Assembly: GCA_002421995.1 (NCBI GenBank)
Contig: DISP01000088.1
Span: forward strand, 1 to 57,134
Source of the DNA: Bacteroidales bacterium UBA6207
GTDB taxonomy: Bacteria; Bacteroidota; Bacteroidia; Bacteroidales; F082
Direction: 5' to 3'
Length of the DNA: 57,134 nucleotides
Below the pieces are notes generated by a model that saw only the letters and a program-made list of their open reading frames with translations, had not been told where the DNA came from and did not search any database. The position numbers and the translations under genes are program-made. Below, piece after piece: positions 8,259 to 15,721 of this stretch (its first letter is position 1; each line of letters begins with the position of its first letter).

Positions 8259-9308
8259 CTATAGGATCAGCATTGCATCGCCGTAGGTGAAGAAGCGGTA
8301 TTTTTCCGCAACAGCTTCTTTATATGCTTTCATCAGGAAATCATAATCTGCAAAGGCCGAAACCTGCATCATCATTGGTGATTTGGGCATGTGAAAATTG
8401 GTTACCATTGCATCAGCCATTCCAAAATCGTAAGGGGGGAAAATAAATCTGTTCGTCCATCCCTTATATGGCTTGATGCGACCGGCTATTGTAACAGCTG
8501 ATTCAAGCGCTTTCATTGTGGTGGTTCCAACTGCCACGATGCTGTTTCCGCGGGCTTTGCCCTCATTGATCATTTGGGCATTGTCTTCGTCAATAAACAT
8601 TTCTTCTGAATCCATCTTGTGTTTCGTAAGATCCTCAACCTCAATGGTTCTGAAGTTTCCCATTCCTGTGTGTAAGGTCACCTCCGCAAATGAAACACCG
8701 ATAAGCTCGAGGCGTTTCATCAACTCACGGCTGAAGTGCATCCCGGCTGTGGGAGCTGCGATTGCGCCTTCGTGTTTCGCGAAGATGGTTTGATAACGAT
8801 CAGCATCTTCCGGTTCAACTTCGCGCTCATGGATTTTCGGAAGTGGTGTTTTGCCAAGTGAGTAGATCGTTTTTTTAAACTCTTCGTATGGTCCGTCAAA
8901 CAAAAAGCGTAAAGTTCTTCCACGCGATGTGGTGTTGTCAATAACCTCGGCAACAAGTGATTCGTCGTCGCCAAAATAGAGCTTGTTACCAATACGGATT
9001 TTTCGCGCCGGATCAACAAGCACATCCCACAGGCGGCTTTCGCGATTTAACTCGCGCAGGAGAAATACTTCGATTTTTGCGCCGGTTTTTTCTTTTTCAC
9101 CATACAAACGTGCGGGAAAAACCTTAGTATTGTTCAAAACGAAGATGTCGCCATCTCTGAAGTATTCCAGGATGTCTTTGAAAATTCGATGCTCGATAGT
9201 TTGATCTTTACGGTTCAGAACCATGAGACGCGATTCATCTCTGTTCTTTGGGGGGTAGCTTGCAATAAGATTTGCGGGCAGGTTAAACCTGAATTGAGAA
9301 AGTTTCAT
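8259..9308 (-). CDS. queA: S-adenosylmethionine:tRNA ribosyltransferase-isomerase
   Basis: Transfers and isomerises the ribosyl part of SAM onto 7-deazaguanine-modified tRNA, giving epoxyqueuosine at position 34. 349 aa, typical length. Family motifs include an N-terminal LPANLIASYP segment, the APTAGMHFS signature, LHTGMGNFR, and the C-terminal FGMADAMVTNFHMPKS block. In many Bacteroidota queA follows truB in a run with uppP and DUF3098; the same order is kept here, but with its own promoter (9387-9417), so it may be transcribed separately. Confidence 0.96.
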   Translation of the reverse strand: MKLSQFRFNLPANLIASYPPKNRDESRLMVLNRKDQTIEHRIFKDILEYFRDGDIFVLNNTKVFPARLYGEKEKTGAKIEVFLLRELNRESRLWDVLVDPARKIRIGNKLYFGDDESLVAEVIDNTTSRGRTLRFLFDGPYEEFKKTIYSLGKTPLPKIHEREVEPEDADRYQTIFAKHEGAIAAPTAGMHFSRELMKRLELIGVSFAEVTLHTGMGNFRTIEVEDLTKHKMDSEEMFIDEDNAQMINEGKARGNSIVAVGTTTMKALESAVTIAGRIKPYKGWTNRFIFPPYDFGMADAMVTNFHMPKSPMMMQVSAFADYDFLMKAYKEAVAEKYRFFTYGDAMLIL

Positions 9309-9386
9309 GTGCTTAATCTTTATTTATCCAACTTGATTTATAAAAAATCCACCTATTATTTTAAGCATTTGAGGGAGTAAAGGCTG

Positions 9387-9417
9387 CAAAGGTAATTCAG
9401 GACAGAGGCGATGTCAA
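9387..9417 (-). promoter_or_regulatory. queA promoter
   Basis: TACCTTTG (9387-9394) with TTG (9415-9417) at a 20-nt spacing on the minus strand. It lies in the 148-base gap between truB and queA. Confidence 0.65.
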
Positions 9418-9456
9418 GTAAAGTTTAAATCTTCGCAAAGAAAGTGTATAAAATAC

Positions 9457-10203
9457 TCAAACTTGTTTGTTCGGATTTTGGTTGTGGCCTTCATTTTCAG
9501 GAAATCTTTTTTTTCCTTCTTCCTGAAAAAATTGTCTTAATTCATCAATGGTTTTGGCCTGTGCAACATCAAAACTACCGATTCGTGTCCTGCGAAGTGC
9601 TGTGAGACACGCACCGTTGTTGAGGGCTTTTCCAAAGTCATGCGCCAAACTTCTAATATAAGTGCCTTTGGTGCATTCAACAATAAAATCAACCTCAGGC
9701 TTTTCAATACGGGTGAGCTCGAACCTGGTAATGGTAACTTTACGTGGAACAAGTGCAACCTCCTGTTTGCTGCGTGCATAATCAAAAGCTCTTTTGCCAT
9801 CTATTTTTATGGCAGAATAGCGTGGTGGCAGCTGACTTATTTCACCCTTGAAAAGATACGTTGCTTTGTGCATATCTTCTTCTGTGACTGACGCTATGTC
9901 AAATACCGCATCAACTTCTGTTTCAAGGTCGTAGGAAGGAGTTGTCTGTCCCAGTTTCAGGGTTCCGGTATAGGTTTTGTCCTGGTCCTGGAAGAGCTGT
10001 ATTTGCTTGGTCATCTTGCCTGTGCATACGATAAGCAATCCGGTTGCAAGGGGATCAAGCGTGCCTGCATGACCTGCTTTGAGTCGCTGAATTCGTAAAT
10101 GTTTCCTGGCCAGCACGCGCAAATGATTCACTACATCAAAAGAGGTCCAGCCTATAGGTTTGTCAATGAGCAATACCTCGCCCGTTTCAAAATTATAATC
10201 CAT
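9457..10203 (-). CDS. truB: tRNA pseudouridine(55) synthase
   Basis: Converts U55 in the T-loop of tRNAs to pseudouridine. 248 aa, slightly short because the C-terminal PUA-like region is minimal, as is common in this phylum. The catalytic Asp is D50 in GHAGTLDPLATGLL. The N-terminus LIDKPIGWTSFDVV and the later KGTYIRSLAHD block are family signatures. The start overlaps the uppP stop by one base (TAATG), which indicates translational coupling. The last 25 residues are polar (Asn/Glu/Lys-rich) and probably disordered. Confidence 0.95.
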   Translation of the reverse strand: MDYNFETGEVLLIDKPIGWTSFDVVNHLRVLARKHLRIQRLKAGHAGTLDPLATGLLIVCTGKMTKQIQLFQDQDKTYTGTLKLGQTTPSYDLETEVDAVFDIASVTEEDMHKATYLFKGEISQLPPRYSAIKIDGKRAFDYARSKQEVALVPRKVTITRFELTRIEKPEVDFIVECTKGTYIRSLAHDFGKALNNGACLTALRRTRIGSFDVAQAKTIDELRQFFQEEGKKRFPENEGHNQNPNKQV

Positions 10204-10982
10204 TAAACAACACTTAGATCGTAACCCATTGCATACATGAGTAAAATAATGAGCCCAACCACGATTCTGTAGTAGCCAAAATATTTAAAACCATAGCGTG
10301 TTAGCAAACTGATGAAGGTCTTTATGGCAACCAGCGCAACAAGAAATGCCACAAAATTGCCCAAAAGTAAAATGCTGATATGCGATGAGTCAATGGTTTG
10401 ATAATTTTGAAAAAGCTTATACCCCGCAGCGGCAAACATGGTTGGAACCGCTAGAAAGAATGAAAACTCAGCAGCTGTTTTCCTGTCGAGTTTTTGTGCC
10501 ATTCCACCAATAATTGTTGCAGCCGATCTGGATACTCCCGGAATCATGGCTATACACTGATACAATCCGATTTTAAATGCTCCCTTATAACTCAACTCAT
10601 TGTTATTATTGTTGTTAAGAAACCATTTGTCAACAAAAACCAATACAATTCCACCAAGAACAAGCATCGCTGCAACAACAATCACATTTTCCAACATGCT
10701 GTCAATGAAATCAGAGGCCAAAAAACCAATCACAGCAGCCGGTAAAAACGCAATAAACAGCTTATAGTAAAATGTAAAACTCTGAAAAAATTGTTTCCAG
10801 TATAAGAACACAACTGCCAGTATTGCTCCGAATTGGATGTTAACAGTGAAAGCTTTCACAAAATCATTGATTTCCATTCCCAGAAGCTCTTGGGTGATGA
10901 TCATATGTCCGGTTGAGGAGACAGGTAAAAACTCGGTCAATCCTTCAACAATGGCAATAACAATGGCTTCGATAATGCTCAT
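10203..10982 (-). CDS. uppP: undecaprenyl-diphosphatase
   Basis: Membrane phosphatase (UppP/BacA) that recycles undecaprenyl pyrophosphate to the monophosphate carrier for peptidoglycan and surface glycan synthesis. 259 aa with about eight transmembrane segments. Both signature motifs are present: LTEFLPVSSTGHMI near residues 15-28 (catalytic Glu and Ser/His) and PGVSRSAATIIGG in the middle. It lies one base after the DUF3098 gene and overlaps truB by one base, so the three form an operon. Confidence 0.96.
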   Translation of the reverse strand: MSIIEAIVIAIVEGLTEFLPVSSTGHMIITQELLGMEINDFVKAFTVNIQFGAILAVVFLYWKQFFQSFTFYYKLFIAFLPAAVIGFLASDFIDSMLENVIVVAAMLVLGGIVLVFVDKWFLNNNNNNELSYKGAFKIGLYQCIAMIPGVSRSAATIIGGMAQKLDRKTAAEFSFFLAVPTMFAAAGYKLFQNYQTIDSSHISILLLGNFVAFLVALVAIKTFISLLTRYGFKYFGYYRIVVGLIILLMYAMGYDLSVV

Positions 10983-10983
10983 G

Positions 10984-11250
10984 CTAGTTTTTAGGTTTCT
11001 TCATAATTGCATAGATTTCAACAACATAACCTGCAAGAACCATGAGTGGTGCAAGTGTCCAGCGTTGAAAACTGAAAATGCCTTTACTAAAAACGTCAGG
11101 ATTGTCGGAGCCACCACCCGCCATAAGCAGGAAGCCAACCACAATCAACCCAATACCAAGAATTACCCACTTATAGTTTTCACGGTCAAAGGCGAACTGT
11201 CTTTCGTCGTTGCCTTCATTCATTTGGGGATTACTGTTTTTGAGTGACAT
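10984..11250 (-). CDS. DUF3098 small membrane protein
   Basis: 88-aa protein with two transmembrane segments (about residues 29-48 and 64-84) and a short polar N-terminus. The FAFDRENYKWVILGIGLIVVG core is the DUF3098 pattern, a Bacteroidota family of unknown function that usually sits between ftsX and uppP. The ATG at 11250 is chosen over an upstream start at 11358 because a perfect -7 box lies at 11270-11277, so an 11358 start could not be on the transcript. It heads the DUF3098-uppP-truB operon; a cell-envelope role is inferred from position only. Confidence 0.85.
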   Translation of the reverse strand: MSLKNSNPQMNEGNDERQFAFDRENYKWVILGIGLIVVGFLLMAGGGSDNPDVFSKGIFSFQRWTLAPLMVLAGYVVEIYAIMKKPKN

Positions 11251-11269
11251 AAATATGATTATTTTGATG

Positions 11270-11277
11270 CAAAAGTA
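11270..11277 (-). promoter_or_regulatory. -7 box of the DUF3098-uppP-truB operon
   Basis: TACTTTTG on the minus strand, 20 nt upstream of the DUF3098 ATG. No convincing -33 element. Confidence 0.55.
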
Positions 11278-11343
11278 ATGGTTTTTCAGTTGTTTCCTGA
11301 GATTTAGCTTTATTTGTGACTTATACAAACCAATTTTGGCCGA

Positions 11344-11365
11344 TGTCCGATATTGCAAATTGCAT
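11344..11365 (+). promoter_or_regulatory. candidate operator, copy 1 (TGTCCGATAT + TGCAA/TTGCA)
   Basis: TGTCCGATAT followed by the inverted repeat TGCAA-A-TTGCA. A related site with the same first ten bases and the same half-sites lies at 14852-14875 on the other strand. It is between the lacI stop and the DUF3098 promoter. The function as an operator is an inference from the two-copy similarity. Confidence 0.35.
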
Positions 11366-11441
11366 CACCGGCTGGCGAAACGAAAAATTTATGTGACCAT
11401 CGTTCAATATGAAGGCTTTTTTAAATAAGCCGGATGAAATC

Positions 11442-12479
11442 CTATTTTCCTGTTTTGACTGATGATTCCCTGATAATGATATCCACCGGCAGTTTCACCG
11501 AACGCTCTTCTTCTCCAATGCTTTGCCTGATCAGCTGCTTATAGAGCAGGTTAAAAGCGCGTTCGCAAATATGGTCAACGGGCTGTTCGATTGACGAAAC
11601 AGAAGGTTGCGTAAAGGCAAAATACTTTACTTCGTCGAATCCAATCAATGCAACTTCGTCAGGAACTTTCACCGAAAGTTTTTTTAACGACCTCAAACAG
11701 GCCGATGTAAGGTTGTTGTTTAGTGTAAAAATTGCCTCAGGAAGATGTCCGCTCTGATACATCTTAAGTATGTGCTCATTCATTGCCTGCTCAATATTAT
11801 CAAAGGGCACCGTTAGATTCCAGGCCGCAGGAACACTCAAACCGGCTTCAGAAAGTGCGCTCTCAAATCCTTTAAGCCGATCACTGATGGTTGAAATATG
11901 TGCCGGTGAAATGGATATTAAAGCAAAGTCTTTGAGTTTTTGCGACAAAAGGTGGCGTGCAGCCATGCGTGCTCCTCCATAATTGTCAACCGAAACGTTT
12001 GGGGATTTCATGCCCTCGAAAGTCCTGTCAATCAACACATGCGGAACTTCAGATTCAACAAGCCTGTCGCAGAAATCTGTTGTGTCCTGGCATGTTGAAA
12101 TGATCAATCCATCAACTTTGCGGTTGAGCAAAAGCTTAATTTGCTCTTCTTCCTTGCGCGGATTTTCGTCCGAACTACAAATCACCACACTGTATCCCTG
12201 ATGCCATGCATAATCTTCTATCTTACGGGCAATGCGGGCATAGAAAATATTGGATATATCACTGACTATCAGTCCGATGGTCTTTGTTTTTCCGGTTCTG
12301 AACCCTTGTGCCAATACATTCGGCTGAAAGTTCATCTCTCTGATCTTTTCTTTTACCCGCTGTTGTGTTTCAGCACTTATTCCATGTTCGCTGGCTTTAT
12401 TGTTGATAACAAGCGAAACCAAGGTCTTTGAAACACCCAGACTATTGGCTACATCAGCGAGTGATGTTTTATTTTTCAT
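11442..12479 (-). CDS. LacI-family transcriptional regulator
   Basis: DNA-binding regulator, 345 aa from the ATG at 12479. The N-terminal LacI helix-turn-helix is clear (SLADVANSLGVSKTLVSLVINN, residues about 3-24), followed by the hinge helix (FQPNVLAQGFRTG) and a periplasmic-binding-protein-like effector domain starting KTKTIGLIVSDI. Ligands of this family are usually sugars or sugar phosphates. An upstream in-frame start at 12500 is rejected because the -7 box at 12498-12505 overlaps it. No sugar-utilisation operon is adjacent; the nearest targets are the AOR gene upstream and the uppP operon downstream. Effector unknown. Confidence 0.88.
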   Translation of the reverse strand: MKNKTSLADVANSLGVSKTLVSLVINNKASEHGISAETQQRVKEKIREMNFQPNVLAQGFRTGKTKTIGLIVSDISNIFYARIARKIEDYAWHQGYSVVICSSDENPRKEEEQIKLLLNRKVDGLIISTCQDTTDFCDRLVESEVPHVLIDRTFEGMKSPNVSVDNYGGARMAARHLLSQKLKDFALISISPAHISTISDRLKGFESALSEAGLSVPAAWNLTVPFDNIEQAMNEHILKMYQSGHLPEAIFTLNNNLTSACLRSLKKLSVKVPDEVALIGFDEVKYFAFTQPSVSSIEQPVDHICERAFNLLYKQLIRQSIGEEERSVKLPVDIIIRESSVKTGK

Positions 12480-12497
12480 GACATTATGATGTTTCTG

Positions 12498-12505
12498 CAA
12501 AGGTA
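12498..12505 (-). promoter_or_regulatory. lacI-type regulator -7 box
   Basis: TACCTTTG on the minus strand. Its position fixes the regulator's start at 12479 rather than 12500. Confidence 0.55.
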
Positions 12506-12553
12506 TTTTTTAATTGTGTTTGCTGTTTCCTTTTTCATTCATTGGATGTATAA

Positions 12554-12584
12554 CAAAAAAAGGCCGCCTGAATTGGCAGCCTTT
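12554..12584 (-). terminator. AOR gene terminator
   Basis: AAAGGC-C-GCC (12559-12568) and GGC-A-GCCTTT (12575-12584) form a stem with one internal mismatch and a 6-nt loop, followed on the minus strand by a T run. It lies 20 bases after the stop. Confidence 0.8.
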
Positions 12585-12604
12585 GATTGATTTTATTCGA
12601 CTGA

Positions 12605-14764
12605 TTAATCCTCCTGATGTGGGGCAACCAGCTCTATCAGCTCGGGAAGATCCATGCCAAGATTTTGAAGATGTGAAATTTTTGGCACACCATTTTTGGT
12701 CCAGCCACGGCGCAGATAAACTGCATCAAGCAGTTGTTCGTAGCGGTTCTCGCGATATTCCCTGAGTTTTGCCATTTTTTCTTCTACGGTTTTACCGGCA
12801 GGATCAAAACCGGCAAGCTCAAGCAATTGCTTGTCATATCTTTCCTGACGTGACAAATATTCTTCGGCAGTGACAGGTCCTGCAGCGCGATAGGGTTGTG
12901 CATCGTGCTTTCTAACGCCATAACCGCGGCGGAGGTTAAAGATACGCTGGAAATTATACACCCTTTCCGACATTCTGATCATCTCGTGTTTGTCAAAATC
13001 TTTGCCTGTAACAGCTTTGTAAATAGTGACATAGTTGTCAACATGTTCAGGAACTTTTGCAGGCTCATCTGTTTCGTGGTTGTTTTCGGGTTCAACATCA
13101 TTCCACGGCAGTTTGCACAATCCCATCAGCCCAAACCAGGTTCTGAACATTGGGAAATAATGAAGAGCCTCGGCTTTGGCTTCAAAAGTTGGAATTTGGT
13201 TGTTAACCATATCCATAAATATAAGCCAGGCTTCATCGTGCTGCGGCCCTTTATTGGTCATGGCATAACCACCCTGTTGGGCCAAAGATTCCTTGCTGAC
13301 ATATTGCGAGTATTCCAAACCTTTGTTTTCCATGGCTATGTCTTTCAAAAATTGCGGATCGCCCCAGCCATTGGCAATGAACATTTCTTTTAGTTTTCTA
13401 ACGCCTAATCCTGCCGTGACACCAAATCCTTCGCCTCTGCCAAGTTGATGCAGCAGCTCCATGGCGGCATCTGCATTACCAAAATTGAGTTTCAAGCCTC
13501 CCGTACGTTCTTCGTTGAGCACACCATTTTCGAAACATTCCATCACAAAACCAAGTATTGTTCCCCAGGAAATGGTGCAAATGCCATAAGTGTCGCAATA
13601 AAAATTGGATTCAATTGTAAAGTCAGGATTAAAAATCCCAGCAATCGAACCCAGCGAAGAAGTTGTTTCATACTCCGGGCCATCAACAATAACCGACTGA
13701 CCTTTGTAAGGGCCGGTGCGCAGTAAATAATTGTCAACTCCTTTGGCGCAAGCCATGTTGCAGCCGATCCAGCAACCATCGGGGATGCCTTGGGTGAACT
13801 TTGATTTCCATACCTCACCATGAATTTTGTCTGCCTCGGGATGGTTTCCAAACTTGAAGTTGTGAACCGGCAACAAGTCATAATCATTCATCACGTTGGT
13901 GAGGTGAGCAGTGCCTTTTGTGCGCATTTCGGCCTGGCTGTCGTCTAATTCACGCATTTCGCGGTTGAAACGCTGCCCGCGTTCCATAATAGCTTTCAAA
14001 TCAACAACGTTGTTGAGGTTTCCTTTAACACCCGGAACTTTTGCCACCAGTGCTTTGATTTTTTTGTTCCTCAAAACAGTGCCGATTCCTCCTCTTCCGG
14101 CTTGTTTGAGCCTTACCTTTTTGCGCTTTGAATCATAAAAACTGAAATTAAGCATGCCAATCAGTGAGAAATCAGCAGCAGTGCCGGCCGACACAACAGC
14201 CACGTTTTTTTTGTCCTTTTCATCGTCTGCAAACATTTCGGTAAGCAACTCGGCCAATTCATGACTGTCAATGGGCTCGAAAGGTGCTTTGAAAATTTCA
14301 ACTTTGTGATTGACACCGTCAATAAAAACAATCACATCTTCCGAAGCTTTTCCCTGCAATTCTAATGCATCGAAACCTGAAAATTTCAGGAATGGACCAA
14401 AATACCCACCCACATTGCTGTCCATAACCGAGTCGGTCTGAGGCGATATGCTCACGCAAATTGATTTTCCGGTTCCACTGTATTGTGTTATCCCTCCGAC
14501 AGGACCCGAAGCAATGACTATTTCATTTTCAGCATCGTCCCACTTTGTGCCGGGTTGGGTGCCATCCCATAAGAGCCTTAATCCATATCCTTTTCCGCCT
14601 ACAAATTTTTCTTTCATTAAGGAACCTACTGGTTTTTCCTTCACAGTATTATCTGATACGTTGATATACAATGTTTTATCAGTATATCCCTTGTTAAGTT
14701 CGGTCCATTTATAAGGCCAGCTAACCAGCGTTTCATGACCCTTCAGGATTTCATTCAATTCCAT
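12605..14764 (-). CDS. aldehyde:ferredoxin oxidoreductase-family tungsten/molybdenum enzyme
   Basis: Cytoplasmic pterin-dependent oxidoreductase of the AOR family: oxidation of aldehydes to acids (or the reverse) coupled to ferredoxin. 719 aa, about 100 longer than classical AOR. The N-terminal pterin domain (FVGGKGYGLRLL, ASGPVGGITQYSGTGKS) is followed by the cluster-binding region. The [4Fe-4S] cysteines are C331, C335, C339 and C550 (GLCKLP). The first three are spaced C-x3-C-x3-C rather than the classical C-x2-C-x3-C. Roughly 60 extra residues lie between FNLRRGYG and the C-terminal YLRRGW block. Metal and substrate cannot be told from sequence. Transcribed divergently from a ThiF-like gene, with a palindromic operator on its -7 box. 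Confidence 0.88.
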   Translation of the reverse strand: MELNEILKGHETLVSWPYKWTELNKGYTDKTLYINVSDNTVKEKPVGSLMKEKFVGGKGYGLRLLWDGTQPGTKWDDAENEIVIASGPVGGITQYSGTGKSICVSISPQTDSVMDSNVGGYFGPFLKFSGFDALELQGKASEDVIVFIDGVNHKVEIFKAPFEPIDSHELAELLTEMFADDEKDKKNVAVVSAGTAADFSLIGMLNFSFYDSKRKKVRLKQAGRGGIGTVLRNKKIKALVAKVPGVKGNLNNVVDLKAIMERGQRFNREMRELDDSQAEMRTKGTAHLTNVMNDYDLLPVHNFKFGNHPEADKIHGEVWKSKFTQGIPDGCWIGCNMACAKGVDNYLLRTGPYKGQSVIVDGPEYETTSSLGSIAGIFNPDFTIESNFYCDTYGICTISWGTILGFVMECFENGVLNEERTGGLKLNFGNADAAMELLHQLGRGEGFGVTAGLGVRKLKEMFIANGWGDPQFLKDIAMENKGLEYSQYVSKESLAQQGGYAMTNKGPQHDEAWLIFMDMVNNQIPTFEAKAEALHYFPMFRTWFGLMGLCKLPWNDVEPENNHETDEPAKVPEHVDNYVTIYKAVTGKDFDKHEMIRMSERVYNFQRIFNLRRGYGVRKHDAQPYRAAGPVTAEEYLSRQERYDKQLLELAGFDPAGKTVEEKMAKLREYRENRYEQLLDAVYLRRGWTKNGVPKISHLQNLGMDLPELIELVAPHQED

Positions 14765-14782
14765 TTTATTTCTTTTTAGTTT

Positions 14783-14800
14783 ATGTGATTTTTTTCACAA
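14783..14800. promoter_or_regulatory. palindromic operator in the AOR promoter
   Basis: TGTGA-N6-TCACA within ATGTGATTTTTTTCACAA. It resembles both the CRP/FNR palindrome and the Rex consensus TTGTGAAnnnnTTCACAA (two mismatches). It overlaps the 3' end of the AOR -7 box, so a bound protein would block or modulate initiation. A very similar arrangement lies at 20064-20085. Confidence 0.55.
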
Positions 14801-14805
14801 ATGTA
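14798..14805 (-). promoter_or_regulatory. AOR -7 box
   Basis: TACATTTG on the minus strand, a perfect TAnnTTTG match, running directly into TTGTGAAAAAAATCACAT. Leader of about 25 nt. Confidence 0.65.
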
Positions 14806-14851
14806 GTATTTTATCGTGCAATTGCTTCTTAAATGATTCATTAATAGCAAT

Positions 14852-14875
14852 ATGCAAAATATTGCATATCGGACA
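14852..14875 (-). promoter_or_regulatory. candidate operator, copy 2 (TGTCCGATAT + ATATGCAA/TTGCATAT)
   Basis: On the minus strand TGTCCGATATGCAATATTTTGCAT; it contains the 8-bp perfect inverted repeat ATATGCAA-AATA-TTGCATAT. It lies between the divergent AOR and thiF-like promoters. It shares ten leading bases and half-sites with 11344-11365. Confidence 0.4.
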
Positions 14876-14936
14876 CTTTTTACATAATGGGTTGCCTTCC
14901 TAATAATTAGGGTGATATTTAGAAAGATTATAAATA

Positions 14937-14964
14937 TTTGTTTTCATGCCGAATTTTATCTTTG
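14937..14964 (+). promoter_or_regulatory. thiF-like gene promoter
   Basis: TATCTTTG (14957-14964) with TTTG (14937-14940), spacer 16 nt. The predicted leader is about 12 nt before the ATG at 14984, which supports that start. Confidence 0.55.
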
Positions 14965-14983
14965 TATAAGATTTTGCACAACA

Positions 14984-15583
14984 ATGGATTTTGAAACTAT
15001 AAAAAACAGCTTAAATAAGAAAACAGTTGGCATAGCCGGTTGTGGTGGATTGGGTTCAAATGTGGCCGCTTCTCTCACCCGGGTCGGTATTGGCAAATTG
15101 GTTCTGGCTGATTTTGACAATGTGGAGCCAACCAATCTTAACAGACAGTTTTATTTTCACAATCAATTGGGAATGAGAAAGGTTGATGCTTTGACAATCA
15201 ACCTCAGGGCCATCAATCCTCATATTGAACTCATTACTTTTCCCGGCTTGATTTCAGAAACCGAAGTTCCGGCTTTGTTCGGCAAATGCGATTGTGTGAT
15301 TGAGGCTTTTGACAAAGCCGAAGCCAAAGTGATGCTGGTGGAAACAATGATGGACAAATTACCTCATAAGCCACTGATTGTCGGTAGTGGAATGGCGGGT
15401 ATTGGTGGTTTTGATCAGATAAAACTGTTTAAGTGGACAAACAATATCTATGTTTGTGGTGATCTGGTTTCGGAAATCAGCAAAGAGCTACCGCCAATTT
15501 CGCCAAAAGTGAATATTGTTGCCAACCTGATGGCAGATTTGGCGCTTCAACTGTTATTAGGCCTGGATACCGGTTTGGACTAA
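14984..15583 (+). CDS. thiF: ThiF-family (family 2) E1-like adenylyltransferase
   Basis: 199-aa Rossmann-fold enzyme expected to adenylate the C-terminal glycine of a ubiquitin-like sulfur carrier (ThiS or MoaD). The nucleotide loop GCGGLGSNVA begins about residue 19, with DFDNVEPTNLNRQF as the second signature. It is the short form lacking the CxxC...CxxC zinc site and C-terminal extension of MoeB and classical ThiF; YVCGD holds a possible conserved cysteine. No thiamine gene is nearby. Its partner across the divergent promoter is an AOR-family enzyme needing a pterin dithiolene cofactor, so a MoaD-activating role is a reasonable alternative to thiamine synthesis. An upstream start at 14912 is rejected because the -7 box lies at 14957-14964. 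Confidence 0.8.
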   Translation: MDFETIKNSLNKKTVGIAGCGGLGSNVAASLTRVGIGKLVLADFDNVEPTNLNRQFYFHNQLGMRKVDALTINLRAINPHIELITFPGLISETEVPALFGKCDCVIEAFDKAEAKVMLVETMMDKLPHKPLIVGSGMAGIGGFDQIKLFKWTNNIYVCGDLVSEISKELPPISPKVNIVANLMADLALQLLLGLDTGLD

Positions 15584-15721
15584 TTGAGGGGTAACACACT
15601 GAGCTTTCTTTTTCTGCAACCGATTTGTATTTTTCCGCAGTTGAATTTTTTATTTTTTTCTTGCACCGAAACAGCAAATACACGAACTTTACAATCGCTT
15701 ATCACTAACCCAAATTAAACC

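Noticed and set aside
14783..14800. Calling the AOR palindrome a definite CRP or Rex site
   Set aside because: It matches both consensus types only partly (two mismatches to Rex, N6 spacing as in CRP), and no regulator gene is in the window, so it is listed only as an operator candidate.
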